Source of the DNA: Acanthosepion pharaonis
Lineage: Eukaryota; Mollusca; Cephalopoda; Sepiida; Sepiidae
Length of the DNA: 64,000 nucleotides
Assembly: GCA_903632075.3 (NCBI GenBank)
Contig: CAHIKZ030004540.1
Coordinates: 2,121,501 to 2,185,500, forward strand
Reading direction: 5' to 3'
In this document: in pieces, positions 50,090 to 62,090 of the stretch
Layout: each line of letters opens with the position of its first letter
Position numbering within the stretch: position 1 is the first letter of the stretch
Position numbers and translations under genes: made by a program
Notes under the pieces: model-generated
What the model was told of the DNA's origin: nothing
What the model saw: the letters and a program-made list of their open reading frames with translations, nothing else
Databases searched by the model: none

Positions 50090-50975
50090 TTTTTACAGCT
50101 TATCCATCCATTGTGGTTATTTAAAGCTTTAAGTATGTGTTTGGTGGCGAGAGAAAGGAATAACAAGGATTATATTTTGAACAATGTTTATTGTTAGTAT
50201 ATATGGTGTTGTACAGATACTGCAAAATAGGTTGAATGTATGTTTCTGGTGTATTATCAAGATGGCAATCAGGGTTAAGAGAAAAGCCAGAAGTTGACCT
50301 ATTGTTTGCACTGACCTGGCCGATGTCACAGGACATGGTCAGTGTACATGTTGGTTGATCAAGGTCACAAAGGTTGGTAGGCCTATTCTATGGAATGGGA
50401 ACACAGTGATGACTGTAAAGAAATGCCTTGGTTATGCTGAGGTGACGGCAGTGGGTTGCCGAGGTGTTGTCCCGGAGTGGTTAGGGAAACTATAAATATG
50501 ACTATGATGATACAAGCATGTGTCGTCAGGAGAAGTCATGAATCTGACTTTGCTGATGATGGTTTGCCAACAAGGTGTTGTCAGATTGGTGTGCATTGGT
50601 AGGCCTGTTCTGTGGAACAGGGGCCACAGTGGTGACTGTGAAGGGAATGCTTTGTACATGTTGATTATGCCTAGGTGACGAGGTTGAGATTTTGTCATGC
50701 TGAAGCTGGACAGCTGAGGTGGCTAGTCAAGCCTGGGAGTGGCAATGGTCGGTGAGAGGAGCGATCATGTTGAGAGGTGGTGGTGGGGGTGACAGTGATG
50801 GCAGCGGCATTATCATCAGCAGCAGCAGCACCCGGTGTGCCATCCAGTGGCCTGCTAGACTGCAAATGTGGTTATTGAGGTGACAAAATTATGGTAGCAG
50901 TAATAACAGCAGCAGCACACTGTGTGATGGCCAGTGGCCTGCCAGCCCGCAACTGTCTTGGTCATTCTCATAGAC
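50090..50975. other. GC-richer repeat-bearing block in the exon 2-3 intron
   Basis: Markedly richer in G than its surroundings. Internal near-repeats include ttggtaggcctattctatgg and ttggtaggcctgttctgtgg (about 50374 and 50601), gtgatgactgtaaag and gtggtgactgtgaag, and later cagcagcagcacccgg and agcagcagcacactg with ccagtggcctgc. Minus-strand open frames over it show no recognised family. Its nature is unknown: possibly a transposon-internal region or a diverged minisatellite. Confidence 0.5.
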
Positions 50976-51224
50976 CTTCTTTTAAGCAGATCTGGTAGCA
51001 TCTAGGGGTATCTCTTTTTCATCTGGGAATGTTCATGATTGGCCAGTGTCACTTTCATTGCCAGAGCTTGCTTTATAGACTGGATGTGATGCATAGAGCC
51101 TATGTGCAGAAAACAACTTTTTTAATTTGGTTCTCTGCCTTCATGGCATTCACACCCAGAATGAATCAGAAAGAGATCTAACTGCAACAAAGTATAACAA
51201 TACCAAAGTATATTTTGGATTGTA

Positions 51225-51330
51225 TGAGTTTGCTTACAATATCTGGTGTTCCCAATTGCCCTGCTCCATCTAAGTAATGACTGGGCTTGACACTGCTTAA
51301 CTTTGGTGATTAAACAAGAACTGGTCTTAT
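51225..51330 (-). mobile_element. 5S rRNA-like SINE head or 5S pseudogene
   Basis: The reverse complement reads caccaaagttaagcagtgtc, then cattacttagatggagcagg, ttgggaacaccagatattg and taagc, following animal 5S rRNA from its central region to the 3' end. No tRNA-like body is evident after it, unlike 44219 and 45065. Confidence 0.65.
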
Positions 51331-51953
51331 AATAATAAGCCAAAACTTGAAGAGGGAATTTACTCTATCACTTGTAATAATTGCCACATGGAATACATAT
51401 GAGAAACAACAATAAATTTAAATAAAAGATTATATGAATACAAGAGGGATCTTCTACAAAACAAATACCACCAAATGAGATAAGGAAACAAAATAGTAGC
51501 CAAGTGAAGACATATATAAATATTTACTTTATTATTTAAGCATGAAAATTATTTATGTAAAAAAAATGAAATACAATTTTCCTCACTTAAGAAAACACTA
51601 CAACACTCAAAAATTAAGGACAGCACATGTCTAGAAAACTGGAAGTCAAATGGCAACAATTAAAGGGAAGAGGGAGAAAAGGTTAATGATTGATTGTAAA
51701 GTGAAAAAAAGGACAAATAATCATGACATTCTAGGAAGCCACTCGATATAGAAGCTTTCAGAGTAAGAGGTACAGCTTATAGTGATATGTGAGGAAGATA
51801 AGTTAACACTAGACTTGAATAGGTTAAGATTGGAATGATCTGGGAAGCATTCTCTTGGGAGACTGAAAACAAAGATTTAAAGTGCAAAATTGGATTGGAA
51901 TGGAAAGAGAGAGAGAGTGGGGCTTTTTAAATCCCCAATCCCATGCAACTCAC
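51331..51953. other. Intron next to exon 2
   Basis: AT-rich; a (GA)n patch at about 51904-51917. No other feature recognised. Confidence 0.4.
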
Positions 51954-52096
51954 CTCCACACTGTCTGTCAAGTAATCAATGAAATATTCATATTCAAATT
52001 GACCCGAGATGTTATTCGTAATGTCTTGTACAAAATATCGAAACTCTCTCTTGGACAGCTTTTCATCTGAGATGCGAGACTTTAGATTAAATTTGG
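51954..52096 (-). CDS. EFCAB5: EFCAB5-like exon 2: helical EF-hand-like region
   Basis: Acceptor TTTTTTGGCAG precedes 52096 and donor GTGAGT follows 51954. The exon is 143 nt: two bases completing a codon plus 47 codons, ending in phase 0. It encodes a charged, mostly helical segment (LSKREFRYFVQDI, then EYEYFIDYLTDSVE) that reads as the second, non-canonical half of an EF-hand pair: it has an acidic helix but no DxDxDG loop. It joins exon 3 as TDSVE-LSQLERV without a frame break. Confidence 0.85.
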
Positions 52097-53023
52097 CTGC
52101 CAAAAAATAAAACAAATAAAAAGTTTTTGGTTCATTATCCACTTCCTATTTTAGTTGATTTATTTCTAAATAAAGTACAAAGGAAAAAGGTAGCAGCTTA
52201 CAGTTATACATAAAATTTGTTTGAAAGAAATTCTGGCAGCTTCAGTCCAAATATCTGTTTAGGTATTATTTAAGCAAGTGTAGTTCAGTTATTTCACTAT
52301 TTTCATATAAGCACATATCTAACAAGGCATACAAAGTTCAACTCTTGATACCAAATTAAAAAGATCAATATGTGTGTGTGTATAAATATATATTCAAAAA
52401 TTATAGCATAAGCATGTTATAACATCACTACAAAAATAGCCATTTTGTTTCAACACTTCTGGTGTCTTGTCAAGTTGATTGCAACCAACACCATCACCTG
52501 ACAAGCTTATGTTATAATTTTTGAATAAATATTATTTGCACTACTTTGTATTGAACACTCTTTTAAAAATAGTAGTTTTGGTTATCGGAATTTTATTCCA
52601 TCTATACCAACCCTGTATTCATATATATATATATATAAATATAAATATATTCTTAAGGTGTGCTATATTTATGGGATAAAGTACTCAATATCAGAGATAG
52701 AGCATATGTAAATATAAAAGTGAACATTGAAGTCAACACTTAGAGGCAACAGGCTGTTTCATGCTGGACGCAATCGTCAGGCCACGAGTCCTATTTACAT
52801 ATTATTATTATATATATATATTTATTTATATATATATATATTTATTTATTTAGAAAAATACCATGACAAATTGGGAAAAAGTTTTTTGTGACATGTTTCA
52901 TCCATTAGAATTTTACCGGATGAAATGTATCACAAAAACTTTTTTCAGTTTGTCATACTATTTTCTAAATACTGCTTTGTTTTGTCGATATATAAAATTA
53001 TACAAAATTATATATCGTTATAT

Positions 53024-53076
<53 letters not shown>

Positions 53077-54265
53077 ATAATATTAGTGGTAAATATACAC
53101 ATACATATGCAATCATATATCTAAAATATATAAAATATATACATACATACATACACATATATTTGTATAAAAAATAATTCCAAGGGGATAGAATCCAGGT
53201 AGAACTCAATGTCCAGGACAGAGTAAGGATTTATTATATATATATATATTTTAATTTAATTAGAAAACAGACAACCTTAAGGGTCCATTAATTATATTTT
53301 ATTTCCCCAAGAAGGTGTTTTTTTTTCCTGGTTCCTCAGATCACATTTCAAGCATAAAAAAACATACTTTATATATACACATATATATAATTCATTGATA
53401 GAACATGAAATATATATACATCATGATTGTTATTACTAGTTTTACACCTCATTTGCATTTTATTCTAACACTCTGGGTCAATACACTCTTCATTATTACC
53501 ATTATTTTATTACTAGTTTGATTCCATCTTATTATTGTTGCTTTTTATCCCAACACAGGAACCATACACCATTTATCTTTCCTTTTATTACTAGTTTTAC
53601 ACCATTATTTTTTTTATCCCCAACCTCTGTTACAGTAAGCAGCATGAAGTTAATCAGATTCTTATGAGAGTTAAATTCATATCTTCCACTTAATGAGAGG
53701 CAATGATCTGAAGCAATGACAGAATGCAAATGATTCAGAGTTTTCCTCGGAAAATGATTACTGAAAGAGGTTGTCAGGTGGAAATAAATCAGATTACAGA
53801 GAATGCTGACATCAAGTTGAATAAAACAAAAATATTTTAAAAAGGAAGTCTTTATTTAATTTCCTGCTGAAAATGATATGTATTAAGTTTGTGGCTTTTT
53901 ATAACATATCAACCTATGCTCGGTCATTGTTCAAATCTCCGTTTAATATTATTTTTATGATATTGGCATGGCTAGTAGAATTAATGAGCCAAGCTTAATT
54001 TCCAGCCAAGGGTGTTGCATTGATTTTTCTACAAATACCCTTGGCAAAGTCATGGATTCATCTCTTCTTCCCACATAACTATGTGTTAAATAGCAAGGTA
54101 GATTAAGCCATTTAGACTTGATTGGAAGCCAGTTTAGATACAGAACACTGTGAAGAAGTTGACAGGAAAACATTTCACAATCTTTCCCAAGACAATTCAC
54201 TAAATAAAAATCTGCAGAGAGTCATGACTGCCTACATCCAGAAAGGACGTGATATTAAAAAAAAT
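52097..54265. other. Exon 1-2 intron, distal part: microsatellites and repeat fragments
   Basis: (TA)n at about 52621-52637, 52810-52845 and 53028-53074. A dispersed phrase caatatcagagatagagc is at about 52688, shared with 23297, followed by tgtttcatgctggacgcaat. A fragment of the SINE body is at about 53995-54090 (aatttccagccaagggtgtt, acaaatacccttggc). No exon found. Confidence 0.6.
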
Positions 54266-54469
54266 CTATAGGTAAACTTGGTTTATACTAGAGCTTGTGG
54301 ATAAACACTGGTCACATTTATACTTGAGTCTATGGGTAAACATTGGTTGTCTTTATACTTGAGTCTATGGGTAAACATTGGTTGTCTTTATACTTGGGTC
54401 TATGGGTAAACATTGGTTGTCTTTATACTTGAGTCTATGGGGAAATATTGGTTGTCCATACCTGAGTCT
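54266..54469. repeat. Minisatellite, 35-bp unit
   Basis: About six units; the central ones are identical or nearly so: tctatgggtaaacattgg followed by ttgtctttatacttgag, at 54329, 54364, 54399 and 54434. The outer units are diverged. Confidence 0.9.
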
Positions 54470-54611
54470 GCAAGCATCAACCCAGTCAGTGGTCCCTTTT
54501 GGGGATCCTTACCACTCTGCAGGGAATGTAGTCAGTGTAGTCTAAGCCCTACTTTCAGTTTGTTTTTTTTTAAGTTTTCAAAAAAATTTTTTAAACAAGA
54601 GAATTATTTTG

Positions 54612-55085
54612 TACGTTATTTACATTATTCGAACTATTGTCCTCATCTTTGTCGCCATATTTATTACGTTTCAGCTGTTGTACGCTCTGGCTTCTTCAGG
54701 TGGTGGGAATGTCGAACTGAACCCTTTATTTCACTCACTGGGGTAGACTGTTCTAGTTCCACATGTCATGTTTAACGGATGTCAGTTATCAGCTATCTAC
54801 TGTTAATTTTCCCAATGGAAGTTCTCCACTGCCTTAACCGGGTATTGAACTCACACTCTTTGGGTCCTGTCATAGGGAAAATTAACAAGCGATAACTGAT
54901 AACTGACATCCATTAAACATGGCACGTGGAACTAGAACAGTCTACCCCAGTGAGCGAAATAAAGAGTTCAGTTCGACATTCCCACCACCTGAAGAAGGCT
55001 GGAACGTACAATGGTCAAAACGTTGTAATAAATATGGTGACAAAGACGAGGACAGTAGTCCGAATAATGTAAATAATGTACATAA
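54612..55085. mobile_element. Large fold-back element, copy B
   Basis: Left arm from ttatttacattattcgaact through cgttctgg-like tgtacgctctggcttcttca to ggtagactgttctagttcc and tttaacggatgtcagttatc. Right arm is the reverse: gataactgacatccatt, tggaactagaacagtc, cctgaagaaggctggaacg, agtccgaataatgtaaat. The arms are about 190-200 bp, with about 80 bp between. No open frame of note. Related to 38885-39110 and 43600-43740. Confidence 0.85.
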
Positions 55086-55319
55086 TACCTCATCTCAGAA
55101 ATATAGACAGATACTGAATTATTTTGTGTTGACAGATCTGTCAATATGGATGAATTTATAGATTTTACTGACAAGAACAACAAAGATTCTGATCAGTTTA
55201 AATTCGGTTTAAAATACACCAAAGTATTTTGCTTATTGGGAATATTATTAAATTTAATCTATTAGCTTTGAATTAAAACTAAAATTAAAGCTTCAAGAAA
55301 GATTTTTTCATATTTTAAT

Positions 55320-56085
55320 CATAAGAAATAATGTCAGATCCATGAAATGTAGAGGTTTTGCAGGTATAAAGTTTTTTGGGGCTTTCTTCAGAATATATTA
55401 GCTACCATCTTTATTTTTTGAAAGATATTAATCTCTTGAATATATTTTTGCTTTTTGTCTCCGATTATTATTTGAATGTCTGACTTGGAGATAACAAGAC
55501 AAGTGACATATCCACTATGCTAACGTTCTTCTACATGAGCAGCATGGTAACATTAATTTGTACAGATTAAGTAAGGCACAATGCACAGATAGAACACTGA
55601 TCTGGGGTAGAAGGCAGAAACTTTGATCCTAGGCAGAGCTCTGAGATGCTATACCGATCCTGAACAGAAGTGCTCATCTGGATGCAAATAATGTCTTTTT
55701 TTTTTTTTTTTTTTTTTTTCAATAGGTTCTACATATTGATACATTTATGTTCAGTGGACACATGTCTTTAAGTTGATATTTTTTTTTTTACAGTGAAATC
55801 AATATCTACCAGCCGAGAAATCGAGAGTCCTCAATTTTTTAATAGGAATTTTGAGATATTGGTTTCACTATTAAAAAAAAAACAAAAAAAAACTGGGATA
55901 TCTACTCAAACACAGGTGTACACTAAATATAACATTTATAGCAATAAGAAATAATGTCAGGTCCATAAAATGTAGAGGTTGTAGGTATAAACAAGTTTTG
56001 GGGGGCTCCCTTCAGAATATAGTAGCTACCATCTTTATTTTTTGAAAGATATTAATCTCTTGAATATATTTTTGCTTTTTTTTTC
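55320..56085. repeat. Direct duplication, about 140 bp, 610 bp apart
   Basis: aagaaataatgtcagatcca...ttgaatatatttttgctttt at 55322-55458 recurs at 55946-56080 with small indels. Between the copies are a T-run (about 55698-55720) and unremarkable sequence. Confidence 0.85.
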
Positions 56086-56514
56086 TTCTCCAATTTATTT
56101 ATCCTTGAGGATCTGCCAGGTGAAAATCTGATTAAGAGCCAAGAAAAAGATCAGTTTTGAAGAAATTTTTTTTTTGCTTATTATAGCATTGTTGTAATGA
56201 TTATTAACATGGCTCTGGATAAAATATTATATAAAACAAGAAAAGGCATCAAATTTCTAATTAATCAAAAAAAAATTTGAATGCTGTTGTATTGCAGTTT
56301 AGTGAAATATCACAGATTAGCTCAAACACAGGGCTAAACCCACACAAAAATAATTTTTTGATGAAAAATATTTGTAAAAAAAATAATAATATGGGCATGT
56401 TATTTTTTTTTTTAAAGATTATTGAAAAAATAGTACTAAAGCAGAAGATTAGTCAAAACAAAAATCCTTGTAATTAGCCATGTTTACATCAGGTTTCATT
56501 TGTAGCTCTTTGTT

Positions 56515-56868
56515 ATGGTACCTACACTTTATGAATGTAAGCGCAGTACTAGACAGACGACAAGGTCTCACCAATTTACAATTGAAATGACTAAATGTAA
56601 CCATAAATTCTATGCTAACAGTTTCTTTTCTTGCACTTCTGGAACCCTATTCCGGTTCCATGCTTTCCAGCCAACTTTAATCTGTAAAAATTTAAATGCA
56701 ATTTCAATCATTATCTACTGTACTCCTGATTACTCTTCCTCTATTCTTGCTCTCGAGCAACTGTTCCTGTTTCTAACTCTTAACTCTTCCACAGCCAGTA
56801 ACTCCTTGTGTCTCAGTGGCTTTACTACCTTGCTTGGGGTGAACTCGATTTAAAAAAAAAAAAAAATA
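56515..56868 (+). mobile_element. 5'-truncated LINE 3' end with A tail
   Basis: One open frame of 112 codons gives a decayed C-terminal LINE segment (FTIEMTKCNHKFYANSFF). The end gtgtctcagtggctttacta, then gggtgaactcgatt, is followed by a run of about 14 A (56851-56866). It matches 46443-46785 and parallels the C-terminus of the LINE at 57690-58690 (TVETFKCSSLFYSNSFIP). Confidence 0.75.
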
Positions 56869-56889
56869 GATCATGGCTAATAATGTATT

Positions 56890-57112
56890 TGTTGTGTAGG
56901 AACCTACCACCCCTCTTGAAGATGAACTCGTCTGCAAGCAGGGACGTTAACTGGTGGCATGAAAAAAGAGAGTGTTGAAGAAGTTCTGAGCTGAGTTAGT
57001 TATAGACTACTCAGGCGATATCTGTACCAACTTACCAACCGAATAAACCCCATTTTATTGTTACATGTTATTTGGCGTTTGTCTTTATTAACCCCAAATT
57101 AACATCATAACA
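56890..57112 (+). mobile_element. Solo LTR, 223 bp, with 5-bp target duplication
   Basis: It begins TGTTGTGTAGGAACC and ends AACATCATAACA, flanked by GTATT on both sides (56885-56889 and 57113-57117). A polyadenylation-like aataaa is at about 57041. It lies just after the LINE tail ending at 56866. Orientation follows the aataaa. Confidence 0.75.
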
Positions 57113-57689
57113 GTATTATTGATAGAGAACTTTAAAAGTCCCTTAAAAAATTTCTCACAGAACAGCCAGGCTAATGATCACTAATAATATTAACTAAAAT
57201 ATTCTACATATATTTTCTTTCTAAATATTAAATAATAATATTTGTCTACAATCACAATACATTTTTTGCTAACATGTTTTTTGTGATTGTCAATGATGAC
57301 CTGTCTAAGTTTCGGTTTACCATGTCAAGAAAAATTAACTCCCCCACCCTCACCCTCTGAGCTTAATTTTCTATTTAGTGCAGATCTGACTTTTAATTGG
57401 CTGATTGAGACAAACCCATGAGTCTATTTTTAATTCTGGCCTTGTGTTTTCTCACCGCACTCCTTTTATCTTTCAGAAAAGAGGTAACGCTTTGCTTTTG
57501 AAATTTTCTTAAAAATCATTTAATCACCAGTTCTTTACCATCGCTTGATGAGGCACAAAGTTGCTGAAACACAAAAGCTATTTGTTTTTATTGTAATCTC
57601 TTTCAATAAAAATAATATATTTTCTTTCTATAAGAACACCAAAAAATGTTCAATAAAAACAGTGAACACATATCAGTCACCATCACAAA

Positions 57690-58690
57690 ATATGGCAAAC
57701 GACCTTCCTGACGCCATAGATTCCCAAGTTGGCATCTACGCGGATGACACTACAATTTACTCCTGCCTCAAAAACAAATCTAGTGTCGGTGACAAAACTA
57801 ACCTGGCCGCTTGTCTTGAAATGGACCTTCAATCGGTTGTTAATTGGGGCAAGAATTAGCTGGTCAACTAACACCTCAAAAACTAAACTACTCTCTATTA
57901 ATCCCCATAGAGATCTTTCCCTGGCCCCCATTAGAATGTCTGATAGTCAACTTCTTGAGAGCAACTCTCTGCGTCTGCTCGGTCTCACGTTGACTGCTGA
58001 CCTGAGATGGAACAAATACATTGAGTTATTTGCATCGTCCACCGTGAGGAAAGTTGGCTCTCTGTGCTGCGCCAGGAAATTTTTCTCCCCGGAATTGATA
58101 CTTCAAATATACAAATCAACCATTCACCCTTGCATAGAGTATTGCTGCCATATATGGTCTGGGGCACCTTCTGTTTACCTCGGAGTTCTTGACAAGATCC
58201 AGAGACGGATATGTAATATAATTGGCCCTGATCTGGCATCTCGTCTACAGTCACTCTCTCACAGACGTGCCGTCGCCTCTCTCTGTCTTTTCTACAAATA
58301 CTTTCATGGTAATTGCTCCGATGAGCTGCTTTCACTGGTTCCCAGACTCCATGAATTCAAGCGCCCTACGAGGCTGGCATCCTGCTCTAACCCTTACACT
58401 GTAGAAACTTTTAAATGTAGCAGTCTCTTCTACTCGAATAGCTTCATACCTCGCACCTCTCACCTGTGGAACACCCTTCCCAATTACTGTTTCCCTGAGA
58501 GCTATAATCTCAACTATTTAAATGTAATGTCAATTGACATCTCCAGTAACCTTGATCTATCCACTATCCCTCTCTTCATCCTCCCTTCTATCACTCCTAT
58601 CTGCTCTCGCTCCAAATCTTCTGCAACCCCCTGCATCCTAGTGGCTTCACACCTTGCTCAGGGCGTAATGCTTAAAAAAAAAAAAAAAAT
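57690..58690 (+). mobile_element. 5'-truncated LINE (Jockey/CR1-like), reverse transcriptase C-terminal part
   Basis: The sequence starts inside the reverse-transcriptase domain: NDLPDAIDSQVGIYADDTTI, with the catalytic YADD box. A frame change near 57860 then leads to the thumb and C-terminal region: LRLLGLTLTADLRWNKYI, HPCIEYCCHIWSGAP, LDKIQRRICNIIG, HLWNTLPNYCFP. It ends in a run of A at 58674-58689. Only one frameshift was seen in about 1 kb, so it is fairly young. The 5' part of the element, including the endonuclease, is absent, as in most LINE insertions. Confidence 0.85.
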
Positions 58691-59107
58691 GTAGGAAAAT
58701 CAGCCAGTATGGATAGATATCCATTAATTGGATTAATAAATAAATAATGACATAACCTCAGAGGATTATTTTCAGCATTATGGTTTAAACAATAGCAAAT
58801 GTTTAAAAGACTTTAACCATGAACCTTTTTGGCATTTTCATGTTAAATGTGTAAAACCTTTAGTCTGTCCCCTAATCGCCGGACAAATCCTCAAAAATGA
58901 TTTATATTGAAAAATATTGCATAAAACATTGTTAGTGGCATCATTTCTTTAAAAAACAAAATCAAAAAACAGATAGCCAGTAGATTTCATGACATGTCCC
59001 TGTTGCAGTCATGTTTAGAATATTTTTAGGATCTACAGCAACTAAAACTGCCTCTTTCTGAAATTCATGTACAACCATCATAACACTGAAGCTTAACCCT
59101 TACTTAC
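58691..59107. other. Intron next to exon 1
   Basis: No feature recognised. Confidence 0.4.
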
Positions 59108-59264
59108 CTTTCTTGATAGCATCTATTTCACTCCCACCTTTATAGGTGGACATGACCGATTCCACGTGGTTCAGTTCCAAATAACCGGAACCCTCATTGT
59201 CCCATTTGTCAAAGAGAGTGTCAGTCATTTGTTTGCATTTTGCTGATTCCATCTCTAGGCGTGC
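59108..59264 (-). CDS. EFCAB5: EFCAB5-like exon 1 of the window: EF-hand
   Basis: Acceptor TTTCTTTGTAG precedes 59264 and donor GTAAGT follows 59108. The exon is 157 nt, starts in phase 0 and leaves one base. It encodes about 52 residues: a helix beginning ARLEMESAKC, then the EF-hand FDKWDNEGSGYLEL, then a helix ending near DAIKK. If the loop begins at the Asp of WDN, position 6 is Gly and position 8 is Leu as expected, but position 3 is Glu and position 12 is His instead of the usual Glu, so Ca2+ binding may be weak or lost. The leftover G joins CC of the next exon to make an Ala codon. At least one further upstream exon must exist because this one starts at an acceptor; none with the right phase was found up to 64000. 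Confidence 0.85.
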
Positions 59265-60296
59265 CTACAAAGAAAAAAAAATTAGAATTGTAAGAATTCT
59301 TGGATTGCAAATGAAAATATTTGTTGTAGATTACTTCCCCAATGAAGAGAACAAATCACTAAGTTTGGACTCGAAGATCAAGGGCAGAAAGAAAATGTCA
59401 AAATCTCAATTTACAGGTACTGTGTCACAAATCACAATGTACGTAACCAGTCAGAAAAAATAACTCACTCACCAAAAACGACCACGGTAGCTAAATACAC
59501 AAATTTTGTCTTTTTTCCTCCCCAATTCAAGAACACCAACTGCTTTTATCAACCGAGCATTTTTTTTCATTTGTCGACAACTGGGAGAGGACACACAATA
59601 TTAGCATATCAAAATACTGTTATGGTGACTCTTGTGACTGACTTGTTTCTAATTTGAATATTCTGTCTTCAGCACATCATGCAGAATATGTGCCCTTTTT
59701 TCAGCAAATAACTTTCTTTTTTTTACATTTTCTGTCGTAGGATACACACAACATGCTGTGACTTGATCTGACGAGGTAATTCAACGTTTTCTTCACTATA
59801 TTAATATATATATATATATGTGTGTATGTGTGAATAAAAGCAAATAAAAAACTTATCTTAGCTGACGTTCTGATGGATTTATTCAAGGTAAAATTTAAGG
59901 ATTTTATTTTGCAACAAGTATTTATACACTGAAGTAAAAATGTTGTTAGAATTTTTAAAATGAAAAACACTGATAAATATTCAACAGGCTTAACTGAAAT
60001 TCAAAGTAAATTATAAAGGATGTAATTTAATGTCCAGTACACAAAAGTGAGTGTTATTGGTGAATTTTTATATTGTAAGTACCTGAAGATTGTACTGAAC
60101 ATGAAACTCTTGAGTCGTACTTTCAATATAAGGTAATATGTATATTTATTTATATATACTTTATAGTTCTGCATTACCACATTGAGCACTGTTTTGTTAA
60201 TACCCAAAATTAAATTAAATATTTATTTGCAAATTTATATATGCACATGATCGCACGTATGTATGGTTGCTTACATCTTTATTTATTTAATTCATT

Positions 60297-60339
<43 letters not shown>

Positions 60340-61197
60340 TTAGAGATAAAAATAAGTAAGCAGCTTCCAAAAGTATCAGCTTAAGATTCCATGCTGGAAA
60401 TAGTGGAGCAGATAACAGCAAATTTTCAGAAGAATCTTTCATTTCTGGAAAAAAGCAGCAAAATTGGCACACATACTCCTTGGGGATTGTTCTTTTGATA
60501 AAACCCGTTAGCTACCTAAAAATTCAAGATGGTGGCCATTTTTCAGGATGGATGCCATTGACTATACTGAAATACTGCATTTCGCAATAAGATTGCAGAC
60601 TTGCCCTATTTGAATAATTTTGGTGTCAAATTATACATTTTTCACTAAGTAGAATCTGAATTTGGAACTATGGACTTACTTACTAGCTTCCTTGTACCAA
60701 CAGAGTAGATGTCAAAGCACAACCAGGGCACACTGGATGATACTACTTCTGTGAAACTCAGCATGGGGGTTCAGTATCAGTTGAATAATTATTTAGTGTA
60801 CCAAATGCTGTCTAATAAGCCCTGCATCTACTGTAGACTACATGTAGTTTAACAAAGATGTTTAATTAGCTGTGCTTGAATTTGACAGGGTGTGCCAATG
60901 TGGGAGAGCTGAGACAAGGGTAACGAGGCTTTATATTGCTTTACATGTAAGTACCTGGATGGTGTACAGATCGCAAGGCACTTAAATGATACTGGATGAG
61001 CCAACGGGCTAGGTTAAGTTATACATCTTTATTCTCAAACTTAGTCATAGCCTATACCTTATTATGCATTATTGTGATCAAGGTGCTAAAAGAATAAACC
61101 CTTGGCCTTGATTTACTGAATACAGATAATTATCATACTGCGATACCTTGAATACTATTCATCAAAATAATAAATACAGATCCTGGGCTGTCTAAAT
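59265..61197. other. Presumed intron upstream of exon 1, proximal part
   Basis: (TA)n at about 59805-59820 and 60299-60333. The stretch 60360-60900 has more complex composition, and on the minus strand short open pieces (TEVVSSSVPWLCFDIYS) look like decayed coding sequence of an unidentified mobile element. No exon with the phase required by exon 1 was found. Confidence 0.45.
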
Positions 61198-61435
61198 TAC
61201 AGACCAACTAGAGCAAGTGTTGTCTTTGCCAGAAGAAGAAGAGTGAAGAGTTCAAGTCATCACATGCAAAAGAAGAACATGACAGTTGCACAGTGATTGC
61301 AACTAATATTCCCCTCTTTCACACAATTAATGAGATGCTTATTGTTCTGGATCCAGCTAGACTTGATGATGGTGATGGCATTAAAGAAACTCTGAGGAAG
61401 AACAAGGCACAGTGTCACCAAAGTTGTTGCTTTAT
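61198..61435 (+). pseudogene. Fragment of an uncharacterised Cys-rich repeat-associated protein
   Basis: A frame reads KCCLCQKKKSEEFKSS, DSCTVIATNIPLFHTINEML, then LDDGDGIKETLRKNKAQCHQ and SCC, with no stop for about 75 codons. I recall similar N-termini (CxxCQK, then RLDDGDGIEKTL, then HKxC) in multicopy uncharacterised proteins of corals, Hydra and cephalopods, but could not check. It has no start codon and is cut off at 61436 by SINE-like copy 4. Confidence 0.45.
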
Positions 61436-61436
61436 G

Positions 61437-61845
61437 GTTTGGTTTGGTTTGGTTTGATTTATTTTATGGCATATCAACCTCAATAGGTTATTTAATGCCA
61501 ACAAGATTTTTATTGCTAGTAATATTTTTTTTCAAAAAGTATTTTTGATAATATTTTTTCCAAAAAAGTATTGTTGGTTAATATTTTTTTTCAAAAATGT
61601 ATTGCTGGTAATTTTTTTTACAAAGTATTTCTGGTATTAAAACCTATTTTTACACTTTCATAGTATTTTGACCCCAGTTTGGGGGTTAACTATTTACCCA
61701 TAGCTGGGATCCTAACAGATGCTACCACTCCAGGTCAGGGTGGACCTGGGAACACCAGCAATTAAGAGGTGGTTCCACACTCCTAAAAACCTCTTGATCA
61801 GAGGCCTTTCTGTTGGATGTAGTTGTTTTACCCAGGACACTTCCA
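61437..61845 (-). mobile_element. SINE-like element, copy 4
   Basis: Same structure as 24851-25238: (GGTTT)n, tcaacctcaataggttattt, repeated units of about 35 bp containing ttttttcaaaaa and gtattgctggtaat, then gggaacaccagcaattaaga and acccagga. No clean target duplication was found. Confidence 0.65.
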
Positions 61846-62024
61846 TTTTAGTGGAGGTACCTATGTATGTCCATAATGCTGCAACATAAGTGTTAAGTAA
61901 AAATGGAAAGGAATGAAAATATCAGAAGTATGACAGTAGTTGGACTTTGTAACAAAAATTGCCCAGTATTTTCTGACTTTGGTACCATGAAAAAATCCTT
62001 ATAATAATATTAAGCATGAAGGAT

Positions 62025-62090
62025 AAACATGTTGGTTAAGTGAATCTAGTTACCTGGTGATCATGAGTTCAATACCTGAGACAAGTAGTA
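62025..62090 (+). mobile_element. tRNA-like SINE fragment (weak)
   Basis: gttggttaagtgaatctagt followed by ggtgatcatgagttcaatac has the spacing of pol III A and B boxes, but it is too diverged to fold confidently as tRNA. Confidence 0.3.

Noticed and set aside
51225..51330. Functional 5S rRNA gene
   Set aside because: The 5' third is missing and the rest has many substitutions and indels; a SINE head or pseudogene fits better.
54413..55183. Paired open frames on both strands at 54.4-55.2 kb
   Set aside because: They are the two arms of the fold-back element read in mirrored frames, so they resemble each other only because the DNA is an inverted repeat.
59474..59588. Minus-strand candidate exon upstream of exon 1 (RQMKKNARLIKAVGVLELG..., donor GTGAGT)
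   Set aside because: It would leave two bases, and exon 1 must start in phase 0; joining them gives a stop within four codons of exon 1. No matching acceptor was convincing.
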